Positions 27,799-35,676 of a stretch of 57,828 nucleotides of DNA are shown here, in pieces. Under the pieces are notes generated by a model. The model was not told the DNA's origin, did no database searches, and worked only from the letters and a program-made list of their open reading frames with translations. This stretch comes from Imperialibacter sp965651695 (GTDB taxonomy: Bacteria > Bacteroidota > Bacteroidia > Cytophagales > Cyclobacteriaceae): positions 1 to 57,828 of the forward strand of contig CBFGTI010000018.1 of NCBI GenBank assembly GCA_965651695.1, given 5' to 3'. The number at the start of each line of letters is the position of its first letter. Within the stretch, counting starts at the first letter, position 1. The position numbers and the translations under genes are program-made.

Positions 27799-28633
27799 TT
27801 TCGGGCATCGTTAAGAGTTCGAGAGAATCCTTTTCACTGCCAAGGATATTTTTCACCACGTAAACATAAGACAAGCTGTGGAAGTCTGTTGCCAGTTTCA
27901 CTTTCACTTTATGAAATGAGGCATCTTCCGATACGCCGAATTCTTCGATGGTGCCAATGATATAACCGGCGGGGAAAATTGTGTTGTATCCCGAGCTTAC
28001 GATCGTGTCGCCAACCAGCAGGTCTACATGGCGCGGAATATACTGAAGGTCGGCAAACAAGGGATCTCTACCCGCCCAGCGGATAGTGCCAAAAACATTG
28101 TTTCTTTTGATTGACGACGATATCAGAAATTCGCTGTGAAGCAGCGAGATCACCGATGCGTAGTTTGCTGATGTATACTTCACCTTCCCCACAATTCCCT
28201 GCGGACCAATAATGCCCATGCCTTCCTCTACTCCGTCTTTTCTTCCTTTGTTAATGGTAATGTAATTGTTGACCCTGCGTGTAGAGTTATTGATCACTTT
28301 TGCGGCCAGCACTTCAAACACCTGCAGGGTGGTATCGGTGTATACCGAGTCGGTTCGGGAGGGTGCTATACCGGTTGGCGCCCTGTTCAGGGCTACTTCG
28401 TGCAGGGCCCGGTTTTCTTCTGCGAGCTGATCATTAACAGCTCGCAGTGAGAAGTATTCTGAAATGCCCGACGAAAGAGTAAGAACTGATGCACTTATGC
28501 GGTTGGAGGAATTAAAAAACCGGGCTCCCAGGTAGCTTCTGTCATTCACTATCAACCAGAAACAGATAACTTCGAGAAGAAGAAATACTAAGAAAGCTCT
28601 ATTCCGGTAGAGAAATTGAAATAATGAATACAT
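27791..28633 (-). CDS. mreC: rod shape-determining protein MreC
   Basis: A 280-residue bitopic protein: one N-terminal transmembrane helix (about 11-29), a coiled-coil region (about 55-85, with repeated E/L positions), and the beta-rich periplasmic domain carrying INKGRKDGVEEGMGI and VISLLHSEF. MreC scaffolds PBP2 and activates it. It begins 6 bp after mreB ends and overlaps mreD. The VGDTIVSSGYNTIFPAGYIIG block is characteristic of the family. Confidence 0.95.
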   Translation of the reverse strand: MYSLFQFLYRNRAFLVFLLLEVICFWLIVNDRSYLGARFFNSSNRISASVLTLSSGISEYFSLRAVNDQLAEENRALHEVALNRAPTGIAPSRTDSVYTDTTLQVFEVLAAKVINNSTRRVNNYITINKGRKDGVEEGMGIIGPQGIVGKVKYTSANYASVISLLHSEFLISSSIKRNNVFGTIRWAGRDPLFADLQYIPRHVDLLVGDTIVSSGYNTIFPAGYIIGTIEEFGVSEDASFHKVKVKLATDFHSLSYVYVVKNILGSEKDSLELLTMPENE

Positions 28634-28639
28634 TCCGGT

Positions 28640-29668
28640 TTAGGTCATCAAAACAGCCTTAAATGCAGCCAGGTTTTTGAGTGCCAAGCCTGTTCCTCTC
28701 ACTACAGCTCTTAAGGGGTCGTCGGCGATGTGTATGGGCAATTTTGTTTTCATGGCCAATCGTTTGTCAAGACCGCGAAGCAAAGCACCGCCGCCGGTAA
28801 GGTGAATACCGTTGTCGTAGATGTCTGCAGAAAGCTCGGGAGGTGAGATCTCCAGCGCTTTTAGCACAGCCTCTTCAATTTTTGAAACAGACTTGTCGAT
28901 GGCAAACGCAATCTCCGAATACGAAATTTTTATAACCTTCGGGATGCCCGTCATCAGGTCGCGTCCCCTTATTTCGAAATCCTCAGGCCCTTCGTCAAGC
29001 TCCGTTAGTGCCGAGCCCACCTCAATTTTAACCCTCTCGGCGGTGCGTTCACCAATCAGCAGGTTGTGCTGGCGGCGCATATAATCGAGGATATCCTTGT
29101 TGAAGGTGTCGCCGGCAATTCTGATCGACTGATCGCAGACGATACCCGACAGCGCAATTACGGCAATCTCGGTGGTACCTCCGCCTATATCCACTATCAT
29201 AGAGCCTACGGGCCTTTCAATATCAATGCCGATACCAATTGCGGCGGCCATTGGCTCGGGTATCATATACACTTCTTTTGCCCCGGCGTGCTCAGCTGAG
29301 TCGCGAACCGCCCTTTTTTCCACTTCTGTTATACCCGAGGGGATGCAGATAACCATTCGGTGCGAGCTTGGGAAAATGTTTTTACCCCCCTGGTGAATCA
29401 TTTTTATCATGCCCCGGATCATGTGTTCGGCAGCGTGAAAGTCGGCAATCACGCCATCCTTCAAAGGCCTGATCGTTTTTATATTTTCGTGCGTTTTTTC
29501 ATGCATTTGCATGGCTTCCCGCCCGATTGCCAAAACCCTGTTGTTGTTTTTGTCGATGGCAATGATGGATGGCTCATCCACCACGATTTTGTCCTTATGG
29601 ATGATCAGGGTGTTAGCTGTGCCAAGGTCAATGGCTATATCGCTGGAGAAAAAATCTAAGAATCCCAT
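28640..29668 (-). CDS. mreB: rod shape-determining protein MreB
   Basis: A 342-residue bacterial actin. The nucleotide-binding motifs are present: the phosphate-1 loop DLGTANTLI (residues about 11-19), phosphate-2 VDIGGGTTEIAVI (about 164-176), and the adenosine loop LTGGGALLRGLD near 293. It forms filaments beneath the inner membrane that steer lateral wall synthesis. It is the first gene of mreBCD-mrdA-rodA. A possible -7 element TATTTTCG lies on this strand at 29708-29715, so mreB may have its own promoter in addition to read-through from purH. Confidence 0.98.
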   Translation of the reverse strand: MGFLDFFSSDIAIDLGTANTLIIHKDKIVVDEPSIIAIDKNNNRVLAIGREAMQMHEKTHENIKTIRPLKDGVIADFHAAEHMIRGMIKMIHQGGKNIFPSSHRMVICIPSGITEVEKRAVRDSAEHAGAKEVYMIPEPMAAAIGIGIDIERPVGSMIVDIGGGTTEIAVIALSGIVCDQSIRIAGDTFNKDILDYMRRQHNLLIGERTAERVKIEVGSALTELDEGPEDFEIRGRDLMTGIPKVIKISYSEIAFAIDKSVSKIEEAVLKALEISPPELSADIYDNGIHLTGGGALLRGLDKRLAMKTKLPIHIADDPLRAVVRGTGLALKNLAAFKAVLMT

Positions 29669-29755
29669 TTATTTATTATAATCTACTCAGTTGCAATGTA
29701 AACGTGTCGAAAATACAAATTTGAGACTAATATCCTTGTCTCGGTTAAATATAAA

Positions 29756-31282
29756 TCAATGTTTAAAGTGACGGTAGCCGGTAAAGACCATCGAAAGCCC
29801 ATTTTCATCGCAATAGTCGATGGAAAGCTGATCTTTAATAGAACCGCCCGGCTGAATTACCGAGGTGATACCGGCCTTATGAGCAATCTCCACGCAGTCG
29901 GGGAAAGGGAAAAATGCATCCGAAGCCATCACCGCCCCGTTCAGATCGAATCCGAAGCTTTTGGCTTTTTCTATTGCCTGCTTCAGTGCATCTACCCTCG
30001 AAGTTTGGCCAACGCCACTTGCAAGTAACTGATTTTCACGTGCTAAAACAATGGTATTGGATTTTGTATGTTTGGCGAGTTTTGAAGCGAAAAGAAGGGT
30101 GTCGATTTCCAACTCGTCAGGCGATTTTTTTGTTACCACTTTCAGGTCTTCCCTGCTGTCGGTATGTAAGTCTCTGTCCTGTACCAGCACACCGTTCAGT
30201 ATAGTTTTTAGCTGATGTGTGGCGCTTATCCGCTGCTTTTGCCTGAGTAAGATCCGGTTCTTTTTGGTTTTTAACAGCTCCAGCGCATCTTCATCATATC
30301 CGGGAGCTATCAATATCTCAAAAAACAGCGAATTGAGCTCTTCAGCAGTGGCTTTGTCTATTTTGCCATTGGTTGCAAGTACACCTCCAAATGCAGACAC
30401 GGTATCGGCTGCGAAGGCCCTTAGATACGCTTCGCGGGTAGTTGGCGCCACGGCTACTCCACAGGCGTTGGTATGTTTAATAATCACGAAAACATTTTGC
30501 CCATCAAACTCCTCTACCAGCGACACTGCCGCGTCAACGTCTACAAGGTTGTTGTACGAGAGGTCCTTGCCATTCAGCTGATCGAACATTGCGCCGAGGT
30601 CGCCATAGAAAACACCGCTTTGGTGTGGGTTTTCGCCGTACCTCATTGCCGACGACTTGTCTTCTGACACCCGAAGGGCGGGAATGCCAAAATCGGCATT
30701 GAAGTAGTTGAAAATGGCGGTGTCGTAGCCTGAGCTGATTTTAAACGCCTCGGCAGCAAATCTTTTGCGGTCGGCCAGTTCGGTTGCTCCCTCCTTCTCA
30801 GTTAGCAGTTCGTTAAGCTGGGGGTAAAGTGTGCGGGAGGCCACGATAGTGACGTCGTTGAAATTTTTGGCAGCGGCACGTATCAACGAAATGCCGCCGA
30901 TATCTATTTTTTCTATTATTTCTTCAGGCGACCCACCGGCAGCCACTGTTTCCTCAAAGGGATACAGGTCCACTATCACCAGATCGATCGAAGGGATCTC
31001 GTATTTTCCGGCCTCTTCTATATCCTGATAGTTTCCGCGGCGATGGAGAATGCCACCAAACACTTTCGGATGGAGTGTTTTTACCCTTCCGCCAAAAATT
31101 GAGGGATAGGAGGTGAGGGACTCCACGGCAGTTACTTTTACACCCAATTTCTCAATGTACGATTGCGTACCACCTGTGGAATAGATATTGATCCCGAGTG
31201 AATCTAGCTGACGGATGATCGGTTCAAGACCATCTTTGTAATAAACTGAGATTAAAGCTGAGGAGATTTTTTTTCGACTCAT
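29756..31282 (-). CDS. purH: bifunctional AICAR formyltransferase / IMP cyclohydrolase
   Basis: A 508-residue bifunctional enzyme completing de novo IMP synthesis. The N-terminal IMP cyclohydrolase (MGS-like) domain shows STGGTQSYIE and GRVKTLHPKVFGGIL; the C-terminal formyltransferase domain has KHTNACGVA near residue 268 and SDAFFPFPD near 455. Length and domain order are normal. It follows purN on the same strand with about 78 bp between, and has a perfect -7 box upstream. The next gene on this strand is mreB, 87 bp away. Confidence 0.98.
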   Translation of the reverse strand: MSRKKISSALISVYYKDGLEPIIRQLDSLGINIYSTGGTQSYIEKLGVKVTAVESLTSYPSIFGGRVKTLHPKVFGGILHRRGNYQDIEEAGKYEIPSIDLVIVDLYPFEETVAAGGSPEEIIEKIDIGGISLIRAAAKNFNDVTIVASRTLYPQLNELLTEKEGATELADRKRFAAEAFKISSGYDTAIFNYFNADFGIPALRVSEDKSSAMRYGENPHQSGVFYGDLGAMFDQLNGKDLSYNNLVDVDAAVSLVEEFDGQNVFVIIKHTNACGVAVAPTTREAYLRAFAADTVSAFGGVLATNGKIDKATAEELNSLFFEILIAPGYDEDALELLKTKKNRILLRQKQRISATHQLKTILNGVLVQDRDLHTDSREDLKVVTKKSPDELEIDTLLFASKLAKHTKSNTIVLARENQLLASGVGQTSRVDALKQAIEKAKSFGFDLNGAVMASDAFFPFPDCVEIAHKAGITSVIQPGGSIKDQLSIDYCDENGLSMVFTGYRHFKH

Positions 31283-31304
31283 TAAAGGCTTGAAAATAAA
31301 GGTG

Positions 31305-31312
31305 CAAAGCTA
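31305..31312 (-). promoter_or_regulatory. putative -7 promoter element of purH
   Basis: Read on the minus strand, TAGCTTTG matches TAnnTTTG exactly and lies 22 bases before the purH ATG. No clear -33 TTTG at the expected spacing. Confidence 0.4.
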
Positions 31313-31360
31313 ATAATTTTTAAAAGGGACGTGGCACTTTCCGCCAATAAAATCGACTCA

Positions 31361-31936
31361 TTAATTTTTCAAAATTTCACTTTTTATTACCTCCGGAAAG
31401 TGGAGGTACTCGAGCTCGTGAATTCTGGCGGCAAGTTTTTCGGGTGTGTCGTGCGCTTCCACCGGGCATTGCGCCTGAAAAATGGTTTTTCCCTCGTCGT
31501 ACTGCTCGTCTACGTAGTGAATTGTAATGCCACTGCACTGCTCTCCTGCTTCAATTACCGACTTATGAACGAAGTCGCCGTACATTCCCTTTCCGCCAAA
31601 TTTTGGCAAAAGCGCCGGATGTATGTTAATAATGTGGTGAGGGTAGGCCTGGATGATATTTTTAGGTACCAACCACAAGAACCCCGCAAGTATTACCCAG
31701 TCGATATTGTATTCCTTCAATTCCAGCAGCACCTTATCGGACTTAAAAAACTCCTCTCTGGAAAATGAAAATGTGGGGACACCAAGGGTTTTTGCTCGTT
31801 CTAATACGTACGCATTGGGGTTGTTGCTAAGCACCAGCGCAACCTCGGCGGCAGCGTCGTTCTTGAAAAAACGTATTAAATTTTCGGCGTTGGAGCCGTT
31901 GCCGGAAGCAAAGATCGCCAGGTTTTTCTTCATCAC
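31361..31936 (-). CDS. purN: phosphoribosylglycinamide formyltransferase
   Basis: A 191-residue enzyme transferring a formyl group from 10-formyl-THF to GAR in purine synthesis. The phosphate-binding ASGNGSNAENL lies near the N-terminus; the catalytic Asn/His of INIHPALLPKF (about 106) and the Asp of YVDEQYDEGKTI (about 142) are present. It starts 5 bp after the ubiA-like gene ends and precedes purH, so two purine genes lie together. Confidence 0.97.
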   Translation of the reverse strand: MMKKNLAIFASGNGSNAENLIRFFKNDAAAEVALVLSNNPNAYVLERAKTLGVPTFSFSREEFFKSDKVLLELKEYNIDWVILAGFLWLVPKNIIQAYPHHIINIHPALLPKFGGKGMYGDFVHKSVIEAGEQCSGITIHYVDEQYDEGKTIFQAQCPVEAHDTPEKLAARIHELEYLHFPEVIKSEILKN

Positions 31937-31941
31937 ATTCT

Positions 31942-32820
31942 TTAGCGCGCAAAGAAAGCCATACTAATAATACCGCTCAAGATAAACAGCTTGCAAAACG
32001 TACTTAAGTTCGAAAATTTTTTCCGGGTGTCTGCTTCTGCCAGATAGAACATAAAAAAAGCGGCCGGCACCGACATAAACACAAAATAGGTACTGAGCAC
32101 GCTGTTGTTTGCTTTGACCACGAAAAAGAAGATGCTGGCCATGAACACCGAGAGCACCAGAAACAAGAACTGTTTCGTCTTCCGTATTCCCCAAATGATA
32201 GGCAACGTTTTGCAGCCAAAATTTTCGTCACCTTTCAGGTCTTCCATATCTTTAATTATTTCTCTCACCAGGGTAATGCCAAATGCAAAATAGGCGTAGG
32301 TGTAAATAAGCCAGTTGTTTTCGTTGAAAAGCACAGCCACCACTATCACAGCCAGGCCAGTAAGCACTGCAATAAGCAGGTTGCCTATAAAAGGCATTCT
32401 TTTGAGCTGATTGGAGTAAAACCACAGTATAAAAGCAGAAAAGCAGTGGATGAGGCCGATCCAGGGCGAAAGAAGGAAACCGATTGCGATGCCCACGAGA
32501 TTTAGCACCATTTGCCAGATAAGTACCACTCGCCGTTTAAGCACTTTGCCCACAATTACCCGCTCCGGTTTGTTGATATAGTCGATTTTTACATCGTAGT
32601 AGTCGTTGATAATGTAGCCGGCCGCCGCCAGCATTAGCGTGGAGCTTGTGAGCCAAAACAGGCCGGGGTTTAGCAGTTTATCGGCCACTGCCCGCGAATT
32701 GCTGGTAAGAAAGAGCGCCGTCATGTACTGCGTGAGGGCAATAATAAGCAGGTTAGGAAAGCGTGTTAACCTAAAGAGACCTGAAAATGAAAAATTTCTG
32801 GGTCTTGATGCTTTTGCCAT
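31942..32820 (-). CDS. UbiA-family prenyltransferase
   Basis: A 292-residue membrane prenyltransferase with about eight or nine helices. Both Mg2+-diphosphate motifs are intact: NDYYDVKID near residue 69 and DMEDLKGD near 190. Bacteroidota homologues of this length are usually named geranylgeranylglycerol-phosphate geranylgeranyltransferase, but acceptor and prenyl donor are not readable from sequence. It could equally act in quinone or lipid synthesis. It lies 99 bp downstream of the DUF2520 gene and directly upstream of purN. A promoter match is in that 99-bp gap. Confidence 0.85.
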   Translation of the reverse strand: MAKASRPRNFSFSGLFRLTRFPNLLIIALTQYMTALFLTSNSRAVADKLLNPGLFWLTSSTLMLAAAGYIINDYYDVKIDYINKPERVIVGKVLKRRVVLIWQMVLNLVGIAIGFLLSPWIGLIHCFSAFILWFYSNQLKRMPFIGNLLIAVLTGLAVIVVAVLFNENNWLIYTYAYFAFGITLVREIIKDMEDLKGDENFGCKTLPIIWGIRKTKQFLFLVLSVFMASIFFFVVKANNSVLSTYFVFMSVPAAFFMFYLAEADTRKKFSNLSTFCKLFILSGIISMAFFAR

Positions 32821-32837
32821 TATGTCGAATTACACTC

Positions 32838-32868
32838 CAAAGAAAGGTTAGAACCCCTGTATTTCAAA
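32838..32868 (-). promoter_or_regulatory. Bacteroidota-type promoter of the UbiA gene
   Basis: On the minus strand TTTG (32868-32865) and TTTCTTTG (32845-32838) are 19 bp apart, one mismatch from TTTG-N19-TAnnTTTG, about 18 bases before the ATG. Confidence 0.45.
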
Positions 32869-32919
32869 AAATTGTAACAGCTTAGTTGCTGGCAAATTGC
32901 GCGGCAGCACAGATAAATG

Positions 32920-33717
32920 TTAATTGACTAACCTCGATTGGATGATGTGCTGCGAAAGTGCCTGGTAGATACGCTGAAGCGATTCATCGAATGAAAGCCT
33001 GTCTGTCTGTTCTTCTATTGTCTCGTAGTCTTCACGCACGGCCGGCCCGGTTTGCGCCTCATCGGGGCCAATATCGAAAGCTTTTTTTACCGTTTCCTCC
33101 ACCAATGGCTGCAAGTGCTCGAGCGAAATGTTTTGCTGGTTGAGCACGGCTTTGGCGCAGGTGAGCATGTGGTTGGTAAAGTTGCTCGCAAAAACTGCGG
33201 CCAGGTGGAGCGTTTTCCGTTCCTCCTCCTCCACAATAAGCGGCTCGGCGCCCAGGGAAGAGGCCAGGGCCAGCAGGGCGTCCTCGGCAAACTCATTGGA
33301 GGCTTCTACAAACACGGGCAGCCCCTTGAAACTCGCTGGTCTGTTGTGGCTAAAGCTCTGCAGCGGCCAAAAGATGCCGTAATTTTCGGCCGCAGTTACT
33401 TCCAGCACCTCCAATGAGGTGGCACCGGAAGTGTGCACAATGATAGCATCGTCCGGTAGCACAATTTCTGAAGCCACCTGCGAAATGGCAGCGTCGGGCA
33501 CTGCGATAATAAAAAGATTGCAGCTGCTGTCGGAGAAATCCAGCGAGTCTACCAGCCGGCCGTCGTACAGTTTTTTGGCCACTCTTTCTGCAGAGTAAGC
33601 TGACGGATTGTAGATTTCAGCCACCCGGTGGCCGGCGGCTTCCAATGCCGGCGCTATTTGTGAGCCAAGGCGGCCCGAACCAATAAGTGCGATGCGAAAA
33701 AACCACTTTTCTGCCAT
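32920..33717 (-). CDS. Rossmann-fold and DUF2520 domain protein
   Basis: A 265-residue predicted NAD(P)-dependent oxidoreductase. The N-terminal Rossmann fold carries ALIGSGRLGSQIAPALEAAG in the region of residues 10-30; the C-terminal DUF2520 domain follows with KTLHLAAVFASNFTNHMLT and GPAVREDYETIEEQ. Similar proteins are broadly distributed in Bacteroidota next to UbiA-type prenyltransferase genes; substrate unknown. Its ATG overlaps the stop of the class V aminotransferase by one base (TAATG), so the two are translated together. Confidence 0.88.
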   Translation of the reverse strand: MAEKWFFRIALIGSGRLGSQIAPALEAAGHRVAEIYNPSAYSAERVAKKLYDGRLVDSLDFSDSSCNLFIIAVPDAAISQVASEIVLPDDAIIVHTSGATSLEVLEVTAAENYGIFWPLQSFSHNRPASFKGLPVFVEASNEFAEDALLALASSLGAEPLIVEEEERKTLHLAAVFASNFTNHMLTCAKAVLNQQNISLEHLQPLVEETVKKAFDIGPDEAQTGPAVREDYETIEEQTDRLSFDESLQRIYQALSQHIIQSRLVN

Positions 33718-35009
33718 TAGGTTTCGGCGAGTTTTTTAATTGCCGCGGCTAATTTATCCAATTCGCTTGTGAGTGTGTACACGTGGGGTGTTACACGTAC
33801 GCCCACTATGTTTTCCCATACTATAGCAACCGTATGGATTTTGTAATCATTAAATAGTGCGTTTGCCACCTCTTCGGGTGTTTTTCCGTCGATAGCAAAG
33901 TTGCCCAGTGCGCAGCTGAACTCCTGCCTCAGAGAGATGTTTAACTTAACCCTGGGGAGATCTTTCACTTGTTGGCACCAATAATTTTTTAGGTAGCGGA
34001 GTCTTTCTTCTTTTCGCTTTGGCCCAATAGCCATGTGAAAATCTATGGCCTGCCCGATAGCTTGCTCAGGAGCAAACGACCGTGTGCCCAATGCCTCAAA
34101 TTTCCTGATATTGTCGGCCCGTGGGCTGTCAGTGGAAAAAATAGGCCATATCTGCGGTATACGCTCCTTCTTAAGATAAAGCATGCCAGTACCAAATGGA
34201 GCGCATAGCCACTTGTGCAGACTGGTTCCGAAGGCATCGCACCCAAAGTCCGGAATTTTGAAGTCCATGTGCGCAAAGGTATGTGCTCCGTCCACCAGCG
34301 AGAAAATGCCACGTTTCGCGGCTTCTTCACACAGCCGTTTTACAGGCATTATCTGGCCATTCCAGTTGATCATGTGTGTGATGTGAAAGACTTTGGTTTT
34401 GGAGGTTACAGCACTGGTAAAGGCGTTGACCACATAGTCACTATTTTCGGTGGGCATGTCCAGATTTAGCCACACCAGCTTAATGCCGTCTCTTAGCTCA
34501 CGCTGCTTCCATGCGTGGATCATGTTGGGGTAGTCTTGTTTTGTGAGAATTACCTCGTCGCCTTTTTGCAGGTCCATTCCGTAGATCACCGTGTCGAGCG
34601 CTTCGGTGGCGTTGCGGTTAATGGCAATTTCTTCCGCACTGCATCCCGCAAGGTTGGCAAGTTTCTCCCGAAGGGGTTCCCTGCCCATGTCGAGTATACG
34701 CCACATATAGTACGACGGCGCCTCGTTACTGTAGTGGTAGTACCTGTCCACGGCGTCTTGCACTACTTTGGGTTGCGGGCTTACTCCGCCGTTGTTTAAA
34801 TTGATTATGCTGGGCGACACGGTATACGCCTGCCGAACTGCCTCCCACGAAAGCTCATCCTCAGCGGCTTCACGTGGGTTTTGCAATTGCAGGGCCTTCA
34901 GTCCGTCAGCAATTTGATAAGATGCCGCTTTGGCAGCCACACCTGTAAGTGAAAGGGCCCCGGCGGCGGCCCCCAGTTGGCGAAAAAATGTCCTTCTCGA
35001 TGCCGTCAT
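33717..35009 (-). CDS. Tat-exported class V aminotransferase-fold PLP enzyme
   Basis: A 430-residue PLP enzyme of the class V / isopenicillin-N-epimerase-like group. The N-terminus is a twin-arginine signal (SRRTFFRQLG plus a hydrophobic stretch to about residue 30), so it is predicted to be exported folded. The cofactor region shows NRNATEALDTV near 130, LVDGAHTFAHMD near 240 and the Schiff-base lysine in SLHKWL near 265. Such Tat-exported aminotransferase-like enzymes are often annotated as epimerases or desulfurases; the true reaction is unknown. Translationally coupled to the DUF2520 gene downstream, and only 17 bp from the divergent uma2 start. Confidence 0.88.
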   Translation of the reverse strand: MTASRRTFFRQLGAAAGALSLTGVAAKAASYQIADGLKALQLQNPREAAEDELSWEAVRQAYTVSPSIINLNNGGVSPQPKVVQDAVDRYYHYSNEAPSYYMWRILDMGREPLREKLANLAGCSAEEIAINRNATEALDTVIYGMDLQKGDEVILTKQDYPNMIHAWKQRELRDGIKLVWLNLDMPTENSDYVVNAFTSAVTSKTKVFHITHMINWNGQIMPVKRLCEEAAKRGIFSLVDGAHTFAHMDFKIPDFGCDAFGTSLHKWLCAPFGTGMLYLKKERIPQIWPIFSTDSPRADNIRKFEALGTRSFAPEQAIGQAIDFHMAIGPKRKEERLRYLKNYWCQQVKDLPRVKLNISLRQEFSCALGNFAIDGKTPEEVANALFNDYKIHTVAIVWENIVGVRVTPHVYTLTSELDKLAAAIKKLAET

Positions 35010-35025
35010 AAACAGTCAGGAGTTA

Positions 35026-35664
35026 ATGCTGATGGAAGATAAGGAAATTATAGACGGCCAGAAAATTTTTTCAAATGAAGCGACGCAACTCATTTCTCAT
35101 ACTTTAGTCACTATGCAGACTGTGACTATCGATCGCACCCGGGAATGGGCCGCTGAGGATTACTTCTTATTAGGAGAAATCAAGACGCCGTGCGAGTTAA
35201 TTAATGGAGAACTTTTTATCAGCCCTGCCCCGACCCCCCCGCATCAAATCACCTTAAGCAATCTTAACGATATTGTGAAAGCAGAAGGCAAAAAGGTAGG
35301 TGGGCTAGTCCTTTTTGCGCCAGTGGATGTTATCATCGATCAGAAGAACATCTTTCAACCGGACTTAATTTTTCTTTCTAAAGAGAGTAGCGAATTCCTG
35401 ACAAAAAGAGGAATAGAGGAGCCACCTGACCTTGTGGTAGAAATTATTTCTCCCTCCAATAGTTACACTGACAGATATGAAAAGAAGGACGTTTATCAGA
35501 AATTTGGAGTGAAGGAATATTGGATTCTCGATCCCGCTAATCAGACTTTAGAAATTTATTTCTCCGACTCGTGGACAAAACCGCAACTTTACCTGGCTGG
35601 TGACGGTGAGGTACAATCTTCTGTATTAGAGAATCTGAAATTTAATTTCGACAGCATATTTTAA
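35026..35664 (+). CDS. Uma2 family endonuclease-like protein (DUF820)
   Basis: A 212-residue PD-(D/E)xK-superfamily protein. The predicted active-site elements are IFQPDLIFL (Asp, about residue 110), PPDLVVEIISPSN (Glu, about 136) and the Lys in KFGVKEYWILDP (about 162). AGGAG lies just upstream of the ATG at 35026 (3-base spacer) and 9 bases before a second ATG at 35032, so either may start. Earlier extension would overlap the divergent aminotransferase. Uma2 proteins are common in many copies in some bacteria, but their function is unproven. It is paralogous to the broken copy at position 59. Confidence 0.82.
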   Translation: MLMEDKEIIDGQKIFSNEATQLISHTLVTMQTVTIDRTREWAAEDYFLLGEIKTPCELINGELFISPAPTPPHQITLSNLNDIVKAEGKKVGGLVLFAPVDVIIDQKNIFQPDLIFLSKESSEFLTKRGIEEPPDLVVEIISPSNSYTDRYEKKDVYQKFGVKEYWILDPANQTLEIYFSDSWTKPQLYLAGDGEVQSSVLENLKFNFDSIF

Positions 35665-35676
35665 ACCCTCGAAAGT

